Source: an uncultured Clostridia bacterium (lineage in GTDB: Bacteria > Bacillota_A > Clostridia > Oscillospirales > Oscillospiraceae). From it: a DNA stretch of 5,472 nt. The position numbers and the translations under genes are program-made. Positions 1 through 5,472 of this stretch are shown piece by piece. The stretch's first letter is position 1; each line of letters starts with the position of its first letter. The notes under the pieces are model-generated. The model was not told the DNA's origin. It worked only from the letters and a program-made list of their open reading frames with translations, and did no database searches. The stretch spans positions 1 through 5,472 of the forward strand of contig CAMZJG010000084.1 of assembly GCA_947307505.1 (NCBI GenBank). Reading direction: 5' to 3'.

Positions 1-365
1 GCATCCGCCAGGGTGACGTGATCACGAAGCTGGGCGACGAGGAGATCAAGACCAATGCCGATCTGTCCACCGCGAAAAAGGCCTACAAGGCCGGGGATAC
101 GGCGGAGGTCACGGTCTTCCGCGGCGGCGAATACCTGACTCTGAAGGTGACCTTCGATGAGAAGAAGCCGGACCGGCCTTCCTCCAATGCCCCTGAAGAC
201 AATCAGCCTGCGGAGAACACCCCCGAACCCGCCCCCTATGGGGAAGGCGGCGGCCAGAGCCTCTGGGATTTCTTCTTCGGTCAGATCATCCCCAAGGAGA
301 ACGAGGAGCCCCAGGAGACCCCTGCCCCTGACGGCGACGGTGCGCCGGGCCACTTCGGCAGTTGA
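1..365 (+). CDS. HtrA/DegP-like serine protease, C-terminal fragment (PDZ domain plus tail)
   Basis: This is the 3' end of a gene cut by the left edge. It is read in the frame whose first full codon begins at base 3 and ends at the TGA at 363-365, giving 120 visible residues. Residues 1-52 look like the second half of a PDZ domain: an IRQGDVITKLGDEEI stretch, then an AGDTAEVTVFRGGEYLTLKVTF strand pair. This layout is typical of the single C-terminal PDZ domain of membrane-anchored HtrA/DegP (S1C) proteases, which handle misfolded envelope proteins. Residues 56-120 form a Pro/Glu/Gly-rich, probably disordered tail, interrupted by an aromatic patch SLWDFFFGQI at 86-95. The protease domain and catalytic triad lie outside the window, so the assignment rests on the PDZ fragment alone. 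Other PDZ proteins (a C-terminal processing protease, or an RseP/site-2 type) are possible but less likely given the tail. The gene converges on lepA. Confidence 0.72.
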   Translation, partial: IRQGDVITKLGDEEIKTNADLSTAKKAYKAGDTAEVTVFRGGEYLTLKVTFDEKKPDRPSSNAPEDNQPAENTPEPAPYGEGGGQSLWDFFFGQIIPKENEEPQETPAPDGDGAPGHFGS

Positions 366-397
366 GACAGTCTGAGCTGATCAATAAAATTGGATTT

Positions 398-426
398 GCC
401 GGAGCTCATTTGAGCTCCGGCTCTTT
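398..426. terminator. Convergent, probably bidirectional intrinsic terminator
   Basis: The arms GCCGGAGCTC (398-407) and GAGCTCCGGC (412-421) pair perfectly over 10 bp around an ATTT loop. On the + strand the stem is followed by TCTTT. On the - strand it is followed, after a few bases, by an AT-rich run (the complement of 384-397, containing TTTTATT). It fills most of the 62-base gap between two converging stop codons, so it probably ends both the protease transcript and the lepA transcript. Both U-tracts are modest, so termination strength in either direction is uncertain. Confidence 0.75.
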
Positions 427-427
427 G

Positions 428-2233
428 CTATTCGTCCAGCTTGAGGACCGCCATGAAGGCCTCCTGGGGCACCGAGACCGTGCCCAGGGAGCGCATCTTC
501 TTTTTGCCCTCCTTCTGTTTTTCCAGGAGTTTCTTTTTTCTGGTGATATCACCGCCGTAGCACTTGGCCAGCACGTCCTTCCGCAGTGCTTTGATGGTTT
601 CCCGGGCGATGATCTTGCCGCCGATGGCTGCCTGCACGGGGACCTCGAACATCTGACGGGGAATATTGTCCTTCAGCTTTTCACAGATGCGCCTTGCACG
701 GGGATAGGCCTTGTCACGGTGGACGATGAAGCTCAGGGCGTCCACCATATCCCCGTTCAGGAGGATATCCAGCTTCACCAGGTCGCTGGGCCGGTAAGAT
801 TCCAGGGTGTAGTCCAGGGAGGCGTAGCCCTTTGTCCGGGATTTCAGGGCATCGAAGAAATCATAGATGATCTCGTTCAGCGGCAGGTGGTAATGGAGCT
901 CCACCCTGTCGTCCCCCTGGTAGACCATATCCTTGAACTCCCCCCGCCGGTCCTGGCACAGATCCATGATATTCCCCACGTAGACCTGGGGCGTCATGAT
1001 GCTGGCCGCTACATAGGGCTCCTCCGCCTCCAGGATCTGACTGGGATCCGGGTAGTTCAGGGGATTATCGATCATCTGCACCGTGCCGTCCGTCTTCGTC
1101 ACCCGGAAGATGACGCTGGGAGCGGTGGTGATCAGTTCCAGGTTATATTCCCGTTCCAGCCGCTCCGAGATGATCTCCATGTGCAGAAGCCCCAGGAAGC
1201 CGCAGCGGAAGCCGAAGCCCAGAGCCGCGGAGGTCTCCGGTTCATAGGAGAGGGCGGCGTCGTTCAGCTTCAGCTTTTCCAGCGCGTCCCGAAGGTCCGG
1301 GTACTTGGCGCCGTCTGCCGGGTACAGGCCGGAAAAGACCATAGGCTGGGCGGGACGGTAGCCCGGAAGAGGCTCGGACGTGGGTTCCTCCGCTCCGGTG
1401 ACCGTATCCCCCGGCTGGGTATCCGCCACGTTTTTGATGCTGGCGGTAAAGTAGCCCACGTCCCCTGCCCGCAGCTCCTCGCAGGGGGCCAGGCGCAGGG
1501 CGCCCATATGGCCCACCTCCACCACCTTGTACTCCGCTCCGGAGGCCATGAGCCTCACGTTCATCCCGGTCTTCAGGGTGCCCTCCCGCAGGCGGAGATA
1601 GACGATGACCCCCACGAAAGGATCATACTGGCTGTCGAAAACCAGCGCCTTCAGCGGCGCATCCGGATCCCCCTTCGGGGCGGGTACCCCCCGGACGATC
1701 TCCTTCAGCACCTGGTCGATGTTCAGCCCCAGCTTTGCGGAGATCTCCGGCGCATCCATGGCGGGGATCCCGATCACATCCTCGATCTCCGTTTTCACCT
1801 TATGGGGATCCGCCCCGGGCAGGTCGATCTTGTTCAGCACCGGAAGGATCTCCAGGTCGTTATCCAGAGCCAGATATGTGTTCCCCAGGGTCTGGGCCTC
1901 GATCCCCTGCCTGGCGTCCACCACCAGCAGGGCCCCCTCGCAGGCGGCGAGACTGCGGGAGACCTCATAATTGAAGTCCACATGCCCCGGGGTGTCGATC
2001 AGGTTCAGGTGATAGGTCTGCCCGTCGTCATCCTGATACTCCATGCTCACGGCCCGGGCCTTGATGGTGATGCCCCGTTCCCGCTCCAGATCCATATTAT
2101 CCAGGATCTGCGCTTCCATATCCCGCTCGGCCACGGCGTGACAGCTTTCCAGGATCCGGTCCGCCAGGGTGCTCTTGCCATGGTCGATATGGGCGATGAT
2201 GCAGAAATTGCGGATCCTATCCTGCTCGATCAT
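428..2233 (-). CDS. lepA: Elongation factor 4 (LepA), translational GTPase
   Basis: The product is 601 residues, the normal length for LepA/EF4. This ribosome-associated GTPase is reported to act on translocated or stalled ribosomes and in initiation/30S maturation. The visible GTPase motifs are the P-loop AHIDHGKST (14-22), RGITI (53-57), DTPGH (80-84), NKID (134-137) and SAK (165-167). The C-terminus carries the LepA-specific basic segment [21 protein letters not shown] and ends [13 protein letters not shown], so the gene looks complete. The ATG at 2233 is chosen because GGAGGG lies about 7 bases upstream and the protein then begins [20 protein letters not shown], as in other LepA proteins. 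An in-frame GTG five codons upstream (2248) lacks a comparable site and overlaps this Shine-Dalgarno. The start overlaps the stop of the upstream regulator gene. The stop is TAG, six bases from the terminator stem. Unlike in Bacillus, no hemW or hrcA gene follows. Confidence 0.97.
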   Translation of the reverse strand: MIEQDRIRNFCIIAHIDHGKSTLADRILESCHAVAERDMEAQILDNMDLERERGITIKARAVSMEYQDDDGQTYHLNLIDTPGHVDFNYEVSRSLAACEGALLVVDARQGIEAQTLGNTYLALDNDLEILPVLNKIDLPGADPHKVKTEIEDVIGIPAMDAPEISAKLGLNIDQVLKEIVRGVPAPKGDPDAPLKALVFDSQYDPFVGVIVYLRLREGTLKTGMNVRLMASGAEYKVVEVGHMGALRLAPCEELRAGDVGYFTASIKNVADTQPGDTVTGAEEPTSEPLPGYRPAQPMVFSGLYPADGAKYPDLRDALEKLKLNDAALSYEPETSAALGFGFRCGFLGLLHMEIISERLEREYNLELITTAPSVIFRVTKTDGTVQMIDNPLNYPDPSQILEAEEPYVAASIMTPQVYVGNIMDLCQDRRGEFKDMVYQGDDRVELHYHLPLNEIIYDFFDALKSRTKGYASLDYTLESYRPSDLVKLDILLNGDMVDALSFIVHRDKAYPRARRICEKLKDNIPRQMFEVPVQAAIGGKIIARETIKALRKDVLAKCYGGDITRKKKLLEKQKEGKKKMRSLGTVSVPQEAFMAVLKLDE

Positions 2234-2805
2234 ACCTGTTCCCTCCACTCGTCCCAGAATCCCCGCAGCACGTTCTCCGCCCGCTCCGCCAGTTCCGGAG
2301 GCAGGGACAGGTCAGGCGCGCCGGGCTGGCCGGGCATCATTCTTGCCTTGGTCAGACCGGAATAGGCTTCCCACAGGCTTTGGCTCAGCTCCGGCGGGAA
2401 CTGGCAGCAGCCCTCCCGGTCATAGTTCCTCAGCAGGGCGTAAAGACCGACTGTGAACCATTCCTCCGCCATTCGGCAGCTTTCCCGATCTCCCTTTTCC
2501 CCCAAGGCGCGGATCAGATCGGACAGGGCTTTTATCCCGGTCTCCCCCAGGCGCAGGAGAGAGGGATCCCACTTCTCCCCGTCCGGCATTGCCGTACGCA
2601 CCGAGGTCCTGCCCAGGAGATAGTCCGCCGAGACGCCGTAATAATCGCAGGCCTCCGCCACAAAGGCCAGGCCCGGCTCTCTCAATCCGTTCTCATAATG
2701 GCTCAGGAGCGCCTGGGATATATGCAGGTCGGCGGCGGCGGTGCGCTGATTCAGACGCCGCTCCTTTCTGAGACGGCACAGGATGGCCGGAAAGGTCTCT
2801 CCCAT
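2230..2805 (-). CDS. XRE-family helix-turn-helix transcriptional regulator, 191 aa
   Basis: The N-terminal domain (about residues 5-65) is a Cro/C1-type helix-turn-helix. It has [19 protein letters not shown] as the scaffold and first HTH helix, [14 protein letters not shown] as the recognition helix and following turn, and [17 protein letters not shown] as the closing helices. This is a DNA-binding module, so a transcriptional role is likely. Residues 70-191 are mostly helical and contain a Cys pair (GCCQFPPE) and a [15 protein letters not shown] segment. I do not recognise a ligand or partner domain there. The ATG at 2805 is chosen because AGGGGGAG precedes it at suitable spacing, the HTH then starts normally, and a strong promoter lies just upstream. 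An in-frame extension to 2991 would run through both promoters and is rejected. The gene is first in a two-gene operon and its TGA overlaps the lepA ATG. The target is unknown. Autoregulation or control of the divergent operon is plausible but inferred. Confidence 0.88.
   Translation of the reverse strand: MGETFPAILCRLRKERRLNQRTAAADLHISQALLSHYENGLREPGLAFVAEACDYYGVSADYLLGRTSVRTAMPDGEKWDPSLLRLGETGIKALSDLIRALGEKGDRESCRMAEEWFTVGLYALLRNYDREGCCQFPPELSQSLWEAYSGLTKARMMPGQPGAPDLSLPPELAERAENVLRGFWDEWREQV
2231..2248 (-). promoter_or_regulatory. lepA ribosome binding site inside the end of the xre gene (ATGA overlap)
   Basis: On the - strand, GGAGGG followed by AACAGGT precedes the lepA ATG. This site lies entirely within the last codons of the regulator gene. 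The sequence ATGA (2233-2230) contains both the lepA start and the regulator's TGA stop. Such overlaps normally couple translation: ribosomes finishing the first gene reinitiate on the second. The site also decides the lepA start in favour of 2233 over the GTG at 2248. Confidence 0.85.
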
Positions 2806-2844
2806 CCCCGTTCTCCCCCTTTTGTTCTCTGATTGATTACGAAG

Positions 2845-2873
2845 AGTATACCCCAAATCCCAGTCTGTGTAAA
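2845..2873 (-). promoter_or_regulatory. Sigma-70/SigA-type promoter for xre-lepA
   Basis: Read on the - strand, TTTACA (2873-2868) is a -35 box matching five of six consensus bases. A 17-base spacer follows, then TATACT (2850-2845), also five of six. Transcription would start near 2838 and leave a leader of about 33 bases containing the AGGGGGAG ribosome binding site. An 8-bp palindrome TGAGCTCA (2877-2884) lies just upstream of the -35 box and could be a regulator site, which is speculative. Confidence 0.85.
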
Positions 2874-2911
2874 GCTTGAGCTCACTTTCCCGGTCCTCCG
2901 TGAAAAATGGC

Positions 2912-2940
2912 TTGTAGTTCCGCAGCTTGTGTGGTACACT
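2912..2940 (+). promoter_or_regulatory. Extended -10 SigA-type promoter for the asp23-fakA operon
   Basis: TTGTAG (2912-2917) serves as the -35 box. After a 17-base spacer comes TACACT (2935-2940), preceded by the extended -10 dinucleotide TG at 2932-2933. Transcription would start near 2947, leaving a leader of about 65 bases before the chosen asp23 start. The promoter is divergent to the xre-lepA promoter, with about 38 bases between the two -35 boxes. A regulator bound between them could affect both. Confidence 0.75.
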
Positions 2941-2983
2941 AGCTTGTAATGAGCTGTCGGCAAAGACGCCGAGGCTCCGGACA

Positions 2984-3007
2984 ACTCTCAATGACCGAAA
3001 GGAGAGT
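2984..3007 (+). promoter_or_regulatory. Possible Shine-Dalgarno-masking hairpin in the asp23 leader
   Basis: ACTCTC (2984-2989) can pair over six bases with GAGAGT (3002-3007), enclosing a 12-base loop. The stem and loop together cover AAAGGAG (2998-3004), the ribosome binding site of the Asp23/YloU gene. A second small stem upstream pairs TCGGC (2957-2961) with GCCGA (2968-2972). Another TCGGC sits directly before the start codon (3007-3011) and could compete for the same GCCGA. The stems are short, so a regulatory role is only a suggestion. Confidence 0.3.
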
Positions 3008-3011
3008 CGGC

Positions 3012-3368
3012 ATGGTCAAAATGAATACCGATAAAGGCTATATTCGCATATCCAACGACGTGTTCACCACCCTGGTCGGCGCCGCGGCCACCAGCTGCTT
3101 CGGCGTACGGGGCATGGCCAAGCGTTCCGCCAGCGACGGCCTGGTCCATCTGCTGAAAACGGAAGCCATGGGAAAGGGTGTTCGGGTCTCTTTCCACGAG
3201 GGCGAGGAAGCCATTTCCATCGAGCTGCACATCATCGTCAAGACCGGTGTGAATATCCCGGTGATCTGCGATTCCATCAGCAGCGCCGTGCGCTACAAGA
3301 TCACCGAGGCCACCGGCGTGCAGGTGCGTTCCGTGGATGTTTTCGTCGATTCCATACTGCCCGATTGA
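3012..3368 (+). CDS. Asp23/Gls24 family envelope stress protein (YloU-like), 118 aa
   Basis: This small single-domain protein matches the Asp23/Gls24 (DUF322) family. The opening YIRISNDVFTTLVGAAATSCFGVRGM is the family's hallmark (a strand, then a helix ending in a 'GV.GM' turn). The AISIELHIIVKTGVNIPVICDSISSAVRYKITEATG region and the ending VRSVDVFVDSI form the remaining alpha/beta core. There is no signal peptide or membrane segment. Staphylococcal Asp23 is cytoplasmic, membrane-associated through AmaP and linked to cell-wall stress. The YloU subgroup is essentially always next to the DAK-domain gene, as here. The ATG at 3012 is chosen because AAAGGAG precedes it by seven bases. Another ATG at 3021 is possible, while upstream in-frame starts (2949, 2991) lack a suitable site. 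A 17-base gap separates it from fakA, so the two are co-transcribed. The molecular function of this subgroup is not established. Confidence 0.9.
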   Translation: MVKMNTDKGYIRISNDVFTTLVGAAATSCFGVRGMAKRSASDGLVHLLKTEAMGKGVRVSFHEGEEAISIELHIIVKTGVNIPVICDSISSAVRYKITEATGVQVRSVDVFVDSILPD

Positions 3369-3385
3369 ACACGGAGGATAGATAG

Positions 3386-5041
3386 ATGACAGAAATTCTG
3401 GATAGCCGGCTGTTTTGCGGCATGGTCATCAATGCGGCTGCCGCAGTGGAGAGCCGCAGCCAGGAAATCAACGAGCTGAATGTTTTTCCCGTACCCGACG
3501 GGGATACGGGCACCAATATGAGCATGACCCTCAACAATGCCTCCAGGGAACTGAGCAAGGGCTTTCCCGCCACTCTGGGAGCCGCCGCGGAGGTCACCGC
3601 CTCCGCCATGCTGCGGGGCGCCCGCGGCAACAGCGGCGTGATCCTTTCTCTTCTGTTCCGGGGCATGTCCAAATCCCTGAAGGATAAGAACACCGCCACC
3701 TGCGCGGAGCTGGCCGCCGCCATGAACGAGGGCGTTTCCGCCGCGTACAAGGCCGTGATGAAGCCCACGGAGGGCACCATCCTTACCGTTTCCCGCCTGG
3801 CTTCCGCCGCCGCCGTGGATGCCGCCGGGGACACGACGGATATGGAGATCATGCTGGAGAAGGCCATCGGTGTGGGCGACGTCGCCCTGGACAACACCGT
3901 GGAGCAGAATCCCGTGCTGAAGAAGGCCGGCGTGGTGGACGCCGGGGGCATGGGCTACCTCATCATTCTCCGGGCGTTCCTCGCCGCAGCCAGAGGGGAG
4001 AACATCGAAGCCGTCAAGGCAGATCCCGCTGCCGGCCGCCGGGAAGAGAGCGTCTTCGCCCGCTTCGATACGGAGGAGGATATCCATTTCCCCTACTGCA
4101 CCGAATTCATTGTCCAGAAGGACAACAAAAAATCCGTGGACAGCCTCCGGGATTTCCTCTCCTCCATCGGGGACAGCGCCGTGGTGCTGGACGATGAGGA
4201 GCTCATCAAGGTCCATGTCCATACCGACCGTCCCGGCGACGTGCTGACAGAGGCCCTGACCTACGGCAGCCTGCTGACGGTGAAGGTGGAAAACATGCGG
4301 GAACAGCATACCAGCAAGCTCCAGGAGGCGGAAACCGCCGGAGCTTCCGTGCCGCCGCAGAAGCCGGAACCGGAAAAGCGGGCGCCCACCCAGCCGCTGA
4401 GCATCGTATCCGTCTGCGCCGGGGATGGACTCACCGCCCTGTTCCATGAGCTGGGCGCCGATCAGGTAGTCACCGGCGGGCAGACCATGAATCCCTCCAC
4501 GGAGGATATCCTCCGGGCGGTGGAGCTGTCCGCGGGGGCGGCGGTGATCGTGCTGCCCAACAACAAGAATATCGTCATGGCCGCCCAGCAGTGCGCCGGG
4601 CTGACGGACAAGAAGGTCATCGTCATCCCCACCGCCTCCATCCCCCAGGGGATCTCCGCCATCCTGGCAGCGGATCTGGAGCTCTCTCCCGAGGTGAACG
4701 AGGCCGAGATGCTGGAAGCCAGCAAGCGGGTCTCCTCCATTTCCGTCACCTATGCCGCCCGGGATTCCTCCTTCGATGGGCTGGATATCCGGGCCGGACA
4801 GTATCTGGCCCTGCTGGAGGGCAAGCTCCTCTGCTGCACGGACAGCATGGAGGAACTGGCGGACAAGGTCGCCGAAGCCGTGTCCCAGGCCGAGCTGGTC
4901 AGCCTCTTCTACGGCATGGATGTTTCCCCGGAGCAGGCGGAGGCCTTCTCCGCCTCCCTGGGCGGGAAGCTGCCGGAAGCCGAGCTCTCCCTGGTAGCCG
5001 GGGGACAGCCGGTGTACTATTACCTCATTTCAGCAGAATAA
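3386..5041 (+). CDS. fakA: Fatty acid kinase subunit FakA (YloV-like DAK2/DegV-like protein), 551 aa
   Basis: FakA is the ATP-dependent kinase that phosphorylates fatty acids held by FakB, feeding acyl-phosphate to PlsX/PlsY for phospholipid synthesis. Residues 1-205 form the DhaL/DAK2 kinase domain: LNVFPVPDGDTGTNM (31-45) with the Mg-binding aspartates 38 and 40, GARGNSGVILS (78-88), PTEGTILTVSR (127-137) and VDAGGMG (184-190). The middle domain (about 225-310) has C238 in YCTEF and H277/H279 in HVHTDRPG, which match the reported zinc ligands of the FakA family. A Pro/Glu/Lys-rich linker (about 311-336) leads to a DegV-like C-terminal domain (338-551) with GDGLTALFHELGADQVVTGGQTMNPS and NNKNIVMAA. 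The length is normal and all key residues are present. GGAGG lies eight bases before the ATG. The gene follows the Asp23/YloU gene, its usual partner. No FakB (DegV) gene is visible and it is probably encoded elsewhere. Confidence 0.95.
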   Translation: MTEILDSRLFCGMVINAAAAVESRSQEINELNVFPVPDGDTGTNMSMTLNNASRELSKGFPATLGAAAEVTASAMLRGARGNSGVILSLLFRGMSKSLKDKNTATCAELAAAMNEGVSAAYKAVMKPTEGTILTVSRLASAAAVDAAGDTTDMEIMLEKAIGVGDVALDNTVEQNPVLKKAGVVDAGGMGYLIILRAFLAAARGENIEAVKADPAAGRREESVFARFDTEEDIHFPYCTEFIVQKDNKKSVDSLRDFLSSIGDSAVVLDDEELIKVHVHTDRPGDVLTEALTYGSLLTVKVENMREQHTSKLQEAETAGASVPPQKPEPEKRAPTQPLSIVSVCAGDGLTALFHELGADQVVTGGQTMNPSTEDILRAVELSAGAAVIVLPNNKNIVMAAQQCAGLTDKKVIVIPTASIPQGISAILAADLELSPEVNEAEMLEASKRVSSISVTYAARDSSFDGLDIRAGQYLALLEGKLLCCTDSMEELADKVAEAVSQAELVSLFYGMDVSPEQAEAFSASLGGKLPEAELSLVAGGQPVYYYLISAE

Positions 5042-5050
5042 ACTGTAACG

Positions 5051-5100
5051 AAAAAACTTGCCGTCAGCGTGTCGTCAAGCCTTGTCGACACGCTGACAGC
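5051..5100 (-). terminator. Strong hairpin with a U-tract on the minus strand, between fakA and the flippase gene
   Basis: GTCAGCGTGTCG (5063-5074) and CGACACGCTGAC (5086-5097) pair perfectly over 12 bp. Inside, one mismatch is followed by CAA/TTG pairs and a three-base loop. On the - strand the stem gains a G-U pair (5062/5098) and two G-C pairs. Three bases later it runs into six T's (the complement of AAAAAA at 5051-5056), which is the form of an intrinsic terminator. On the + strand the 5062/5098 pair is a C-A mismatch and no U-run follows, so fakA transcription probably reads through. It could instead be an mRNA-stabilising stem or a protein-binding dyad. Confidence 0.55.
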
Positions 5101-5120
5101 GCTAAACGGGAGGAATCACC

Positions 5121-5472
5121 TTGTCTCAGCGAAAAAAGCAGGGTTTCGTGGAAGGCGCCGCCATCCTCACCGCCAGCACCATCCTCATCAAGATCCTGGG
5201 AGCCGTCTTCAAGATCCCCCTGTCGAACATCATCGGCAAGTCGGCCATGGGGGATTTCGGTGTTGCCTACAATATCTATGCCCTGCTGCTCACCCTTTCC
5301 ACCGCGGGCCTACCTGTGGCTCTGAGCCGCATGGTCTCCGAGGCGGACGCCCTGGGGCGGCAGAACCAGGTCCGGCGCACCTTCGTGGTGGCCCGGACGG
5401 CCTTTTTCGTACTGGGAATGATCAGCACGCTCTTTATGCTGATCTTCAGCCGGTATCTGGCGGACTTCATGG
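5121..5472 (+). CDS. SpoVB/MurJ-type (MOP superfamily) lipid flippase, N-terminal fragment
   Basis: A reading frame opens with TTG at 5121, preceded by GGGAGG at seven-base spacing, and runs off the right edge after 117 codons. The start of the protein, MSQRKKQGFVEGAAILTAST, followed by ILIKILGAVFKIPLSNIIG and later ALLLTLSTAGLPVALSRMVSEADALG, is typical of the SpoVB/Wzx/MurJ polysaccharide-transport family. The AGLPVA segment is especially characteristic. Three membrane segments are visible, at about 10-39, 48-70 and 87-112, with positively charged residues near the N-terminus. Such proteins flip lipid-linked cell-wall or polysaccharide precursors across the membrane. The exact substrate (lipid II, spore cortex precursor or other glycan) cannot be told from this fragment. 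The gap to fakA is 79 bases on the same strand, so it is probably a distal gene of the same operon, with the hairpin between them. No ATG is available at a better position: the first in-frame ATG, at codon 43, would remove the first membrane segment. Confidence 0.85.
   Translation, partial: MSQRKKQGFVEGAAILTASTILIKILGAVFKIPLSNIIGKSAMGDFGVAYNIYALLLTLSTAGLPVALSRMVSEADALGRQNQVRRTFVVARTAFFVLGMISTLFMLIFSRYLADFM

Noticed and set aside
362..2365. A 667-codon open frame on the + strand antisense to the whole of lepA
   Set aside because: It starts with TTG straddling the protease stop, runs through the terminator hairpin, and gives a His/Gln/Gly/Leu-rich product with no recognisable domain. It exists because GC-biased third codon positions of lepA remove stops on the opposite strand.
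2806..2991. N-terminal extension of the XRE protein to an upstream start at 2991
   Set aside because: The extension would be translated across both divergent promoters, has no family similarity, and the ATG at 2805 has its own good ribosome binding site.
2949..3011. Upstream in-frame starts for the Asp23/YloU protein (ATG at 2949 or 2991)
   Set aside because: The ATG at 2949 falls almost exactly at the predicted transcription start and would be leaderless, and the ATG at 2991 has no suitable ribosome binding site. The Arg-rich extension is unlike the family, whereas the ATG at 3012 has AAAGGAG at ideal spacing.
3293..4447. A 384-codon open frame on the - strand antisense to fakA
   Set aside because: Its His/Gly-rich composition is that of an antisense shadow, it has no recognisable domain, and it lies opposite an intact, clearly conserved kinase gene.
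5063..5097. A CRISPR-like repeat or an attachment site at the hairpin
   Set aside because: There is only one copy, with no spacers, integrase gene, tRNA or target duplication. It is a single inverted repeat best read as an RNA hairpin.
4591..5325. A 244-codon + strand frame bridging the end of fakA and the flippase start
   Set aside because: It is an out-of-frame shadow of both genes with Gly/Arg/Ser-rich low-information sequence. The real frames on both sides have clear family motifs and ribosome binding sites.

Overview
The window looks like a chromosomal housekeeping segment from a GC-rich member of the Firmicutes, probably class Clostridia (an Oscillospiraceae-like gut anaerobe would fit). 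This placement is inference. It rests on the GC-rich third positions, strong GGAGG-type ribosome binding sites, the adjacent Asp23/YloU and FakA genes typical of Firmicutes, a SpoVB-like flippase, and a LepA with Gram-positive features. No mobile element, CRISPR array, tRNA or rRNA is visible, and no gap between genes exceeds 300 bases.

Layout. Bases 1-365 (+) hold the 3' end of an HtrA/DegP-like protease gene: the end of a PDZ domain plus a Pro/Glu-rich tail. A hairpin at 398-421 separates it from the convergent lepA gene (428-2233, -) and probably terminates both. lepA overlaps by four bases (ATGA) with an upstream gene for a 191-residue XRE-family helix-turn-helix protein (2230-2805, -), so the two form one leftward operon. 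A 206-base divergent region (2806-3011) carries two back-to-back sigma-70/SigA-type promoters. The leftward one drives xre-lepA. The rightward one drives a small Asp23/Gls24 (YloU) gene (3012-3368), then fakA (3386-5041), and probably a flippase that starts with TTG at 5121 and runs off the right edge. A strong hairpin (5063-5097) sits between fakA and the flippase gene. Its only U-tract is on the opposite strand.

How the genes relate. FakA phosphorylates fatty acids bound to FakB so they can enter phospholipid synthesis. YloU/Asp23 is its usual genomic neighbour and is linked to the envelope. The flippase probably moves a lipid-linked precursor across the membrane. The rightward operon is therefore envelope/lipid themed, and the leftward one pairs a regulator of unknown target with the translational GTPase LepA.

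I found no convincing undescribed system. The most interesting points are regulatory: the xre-lepA translational coupling, the shared divergent control region with repeats and a possible SD-masking hairpin, and the oppositely oriented terminator-like hairpin after fakA.
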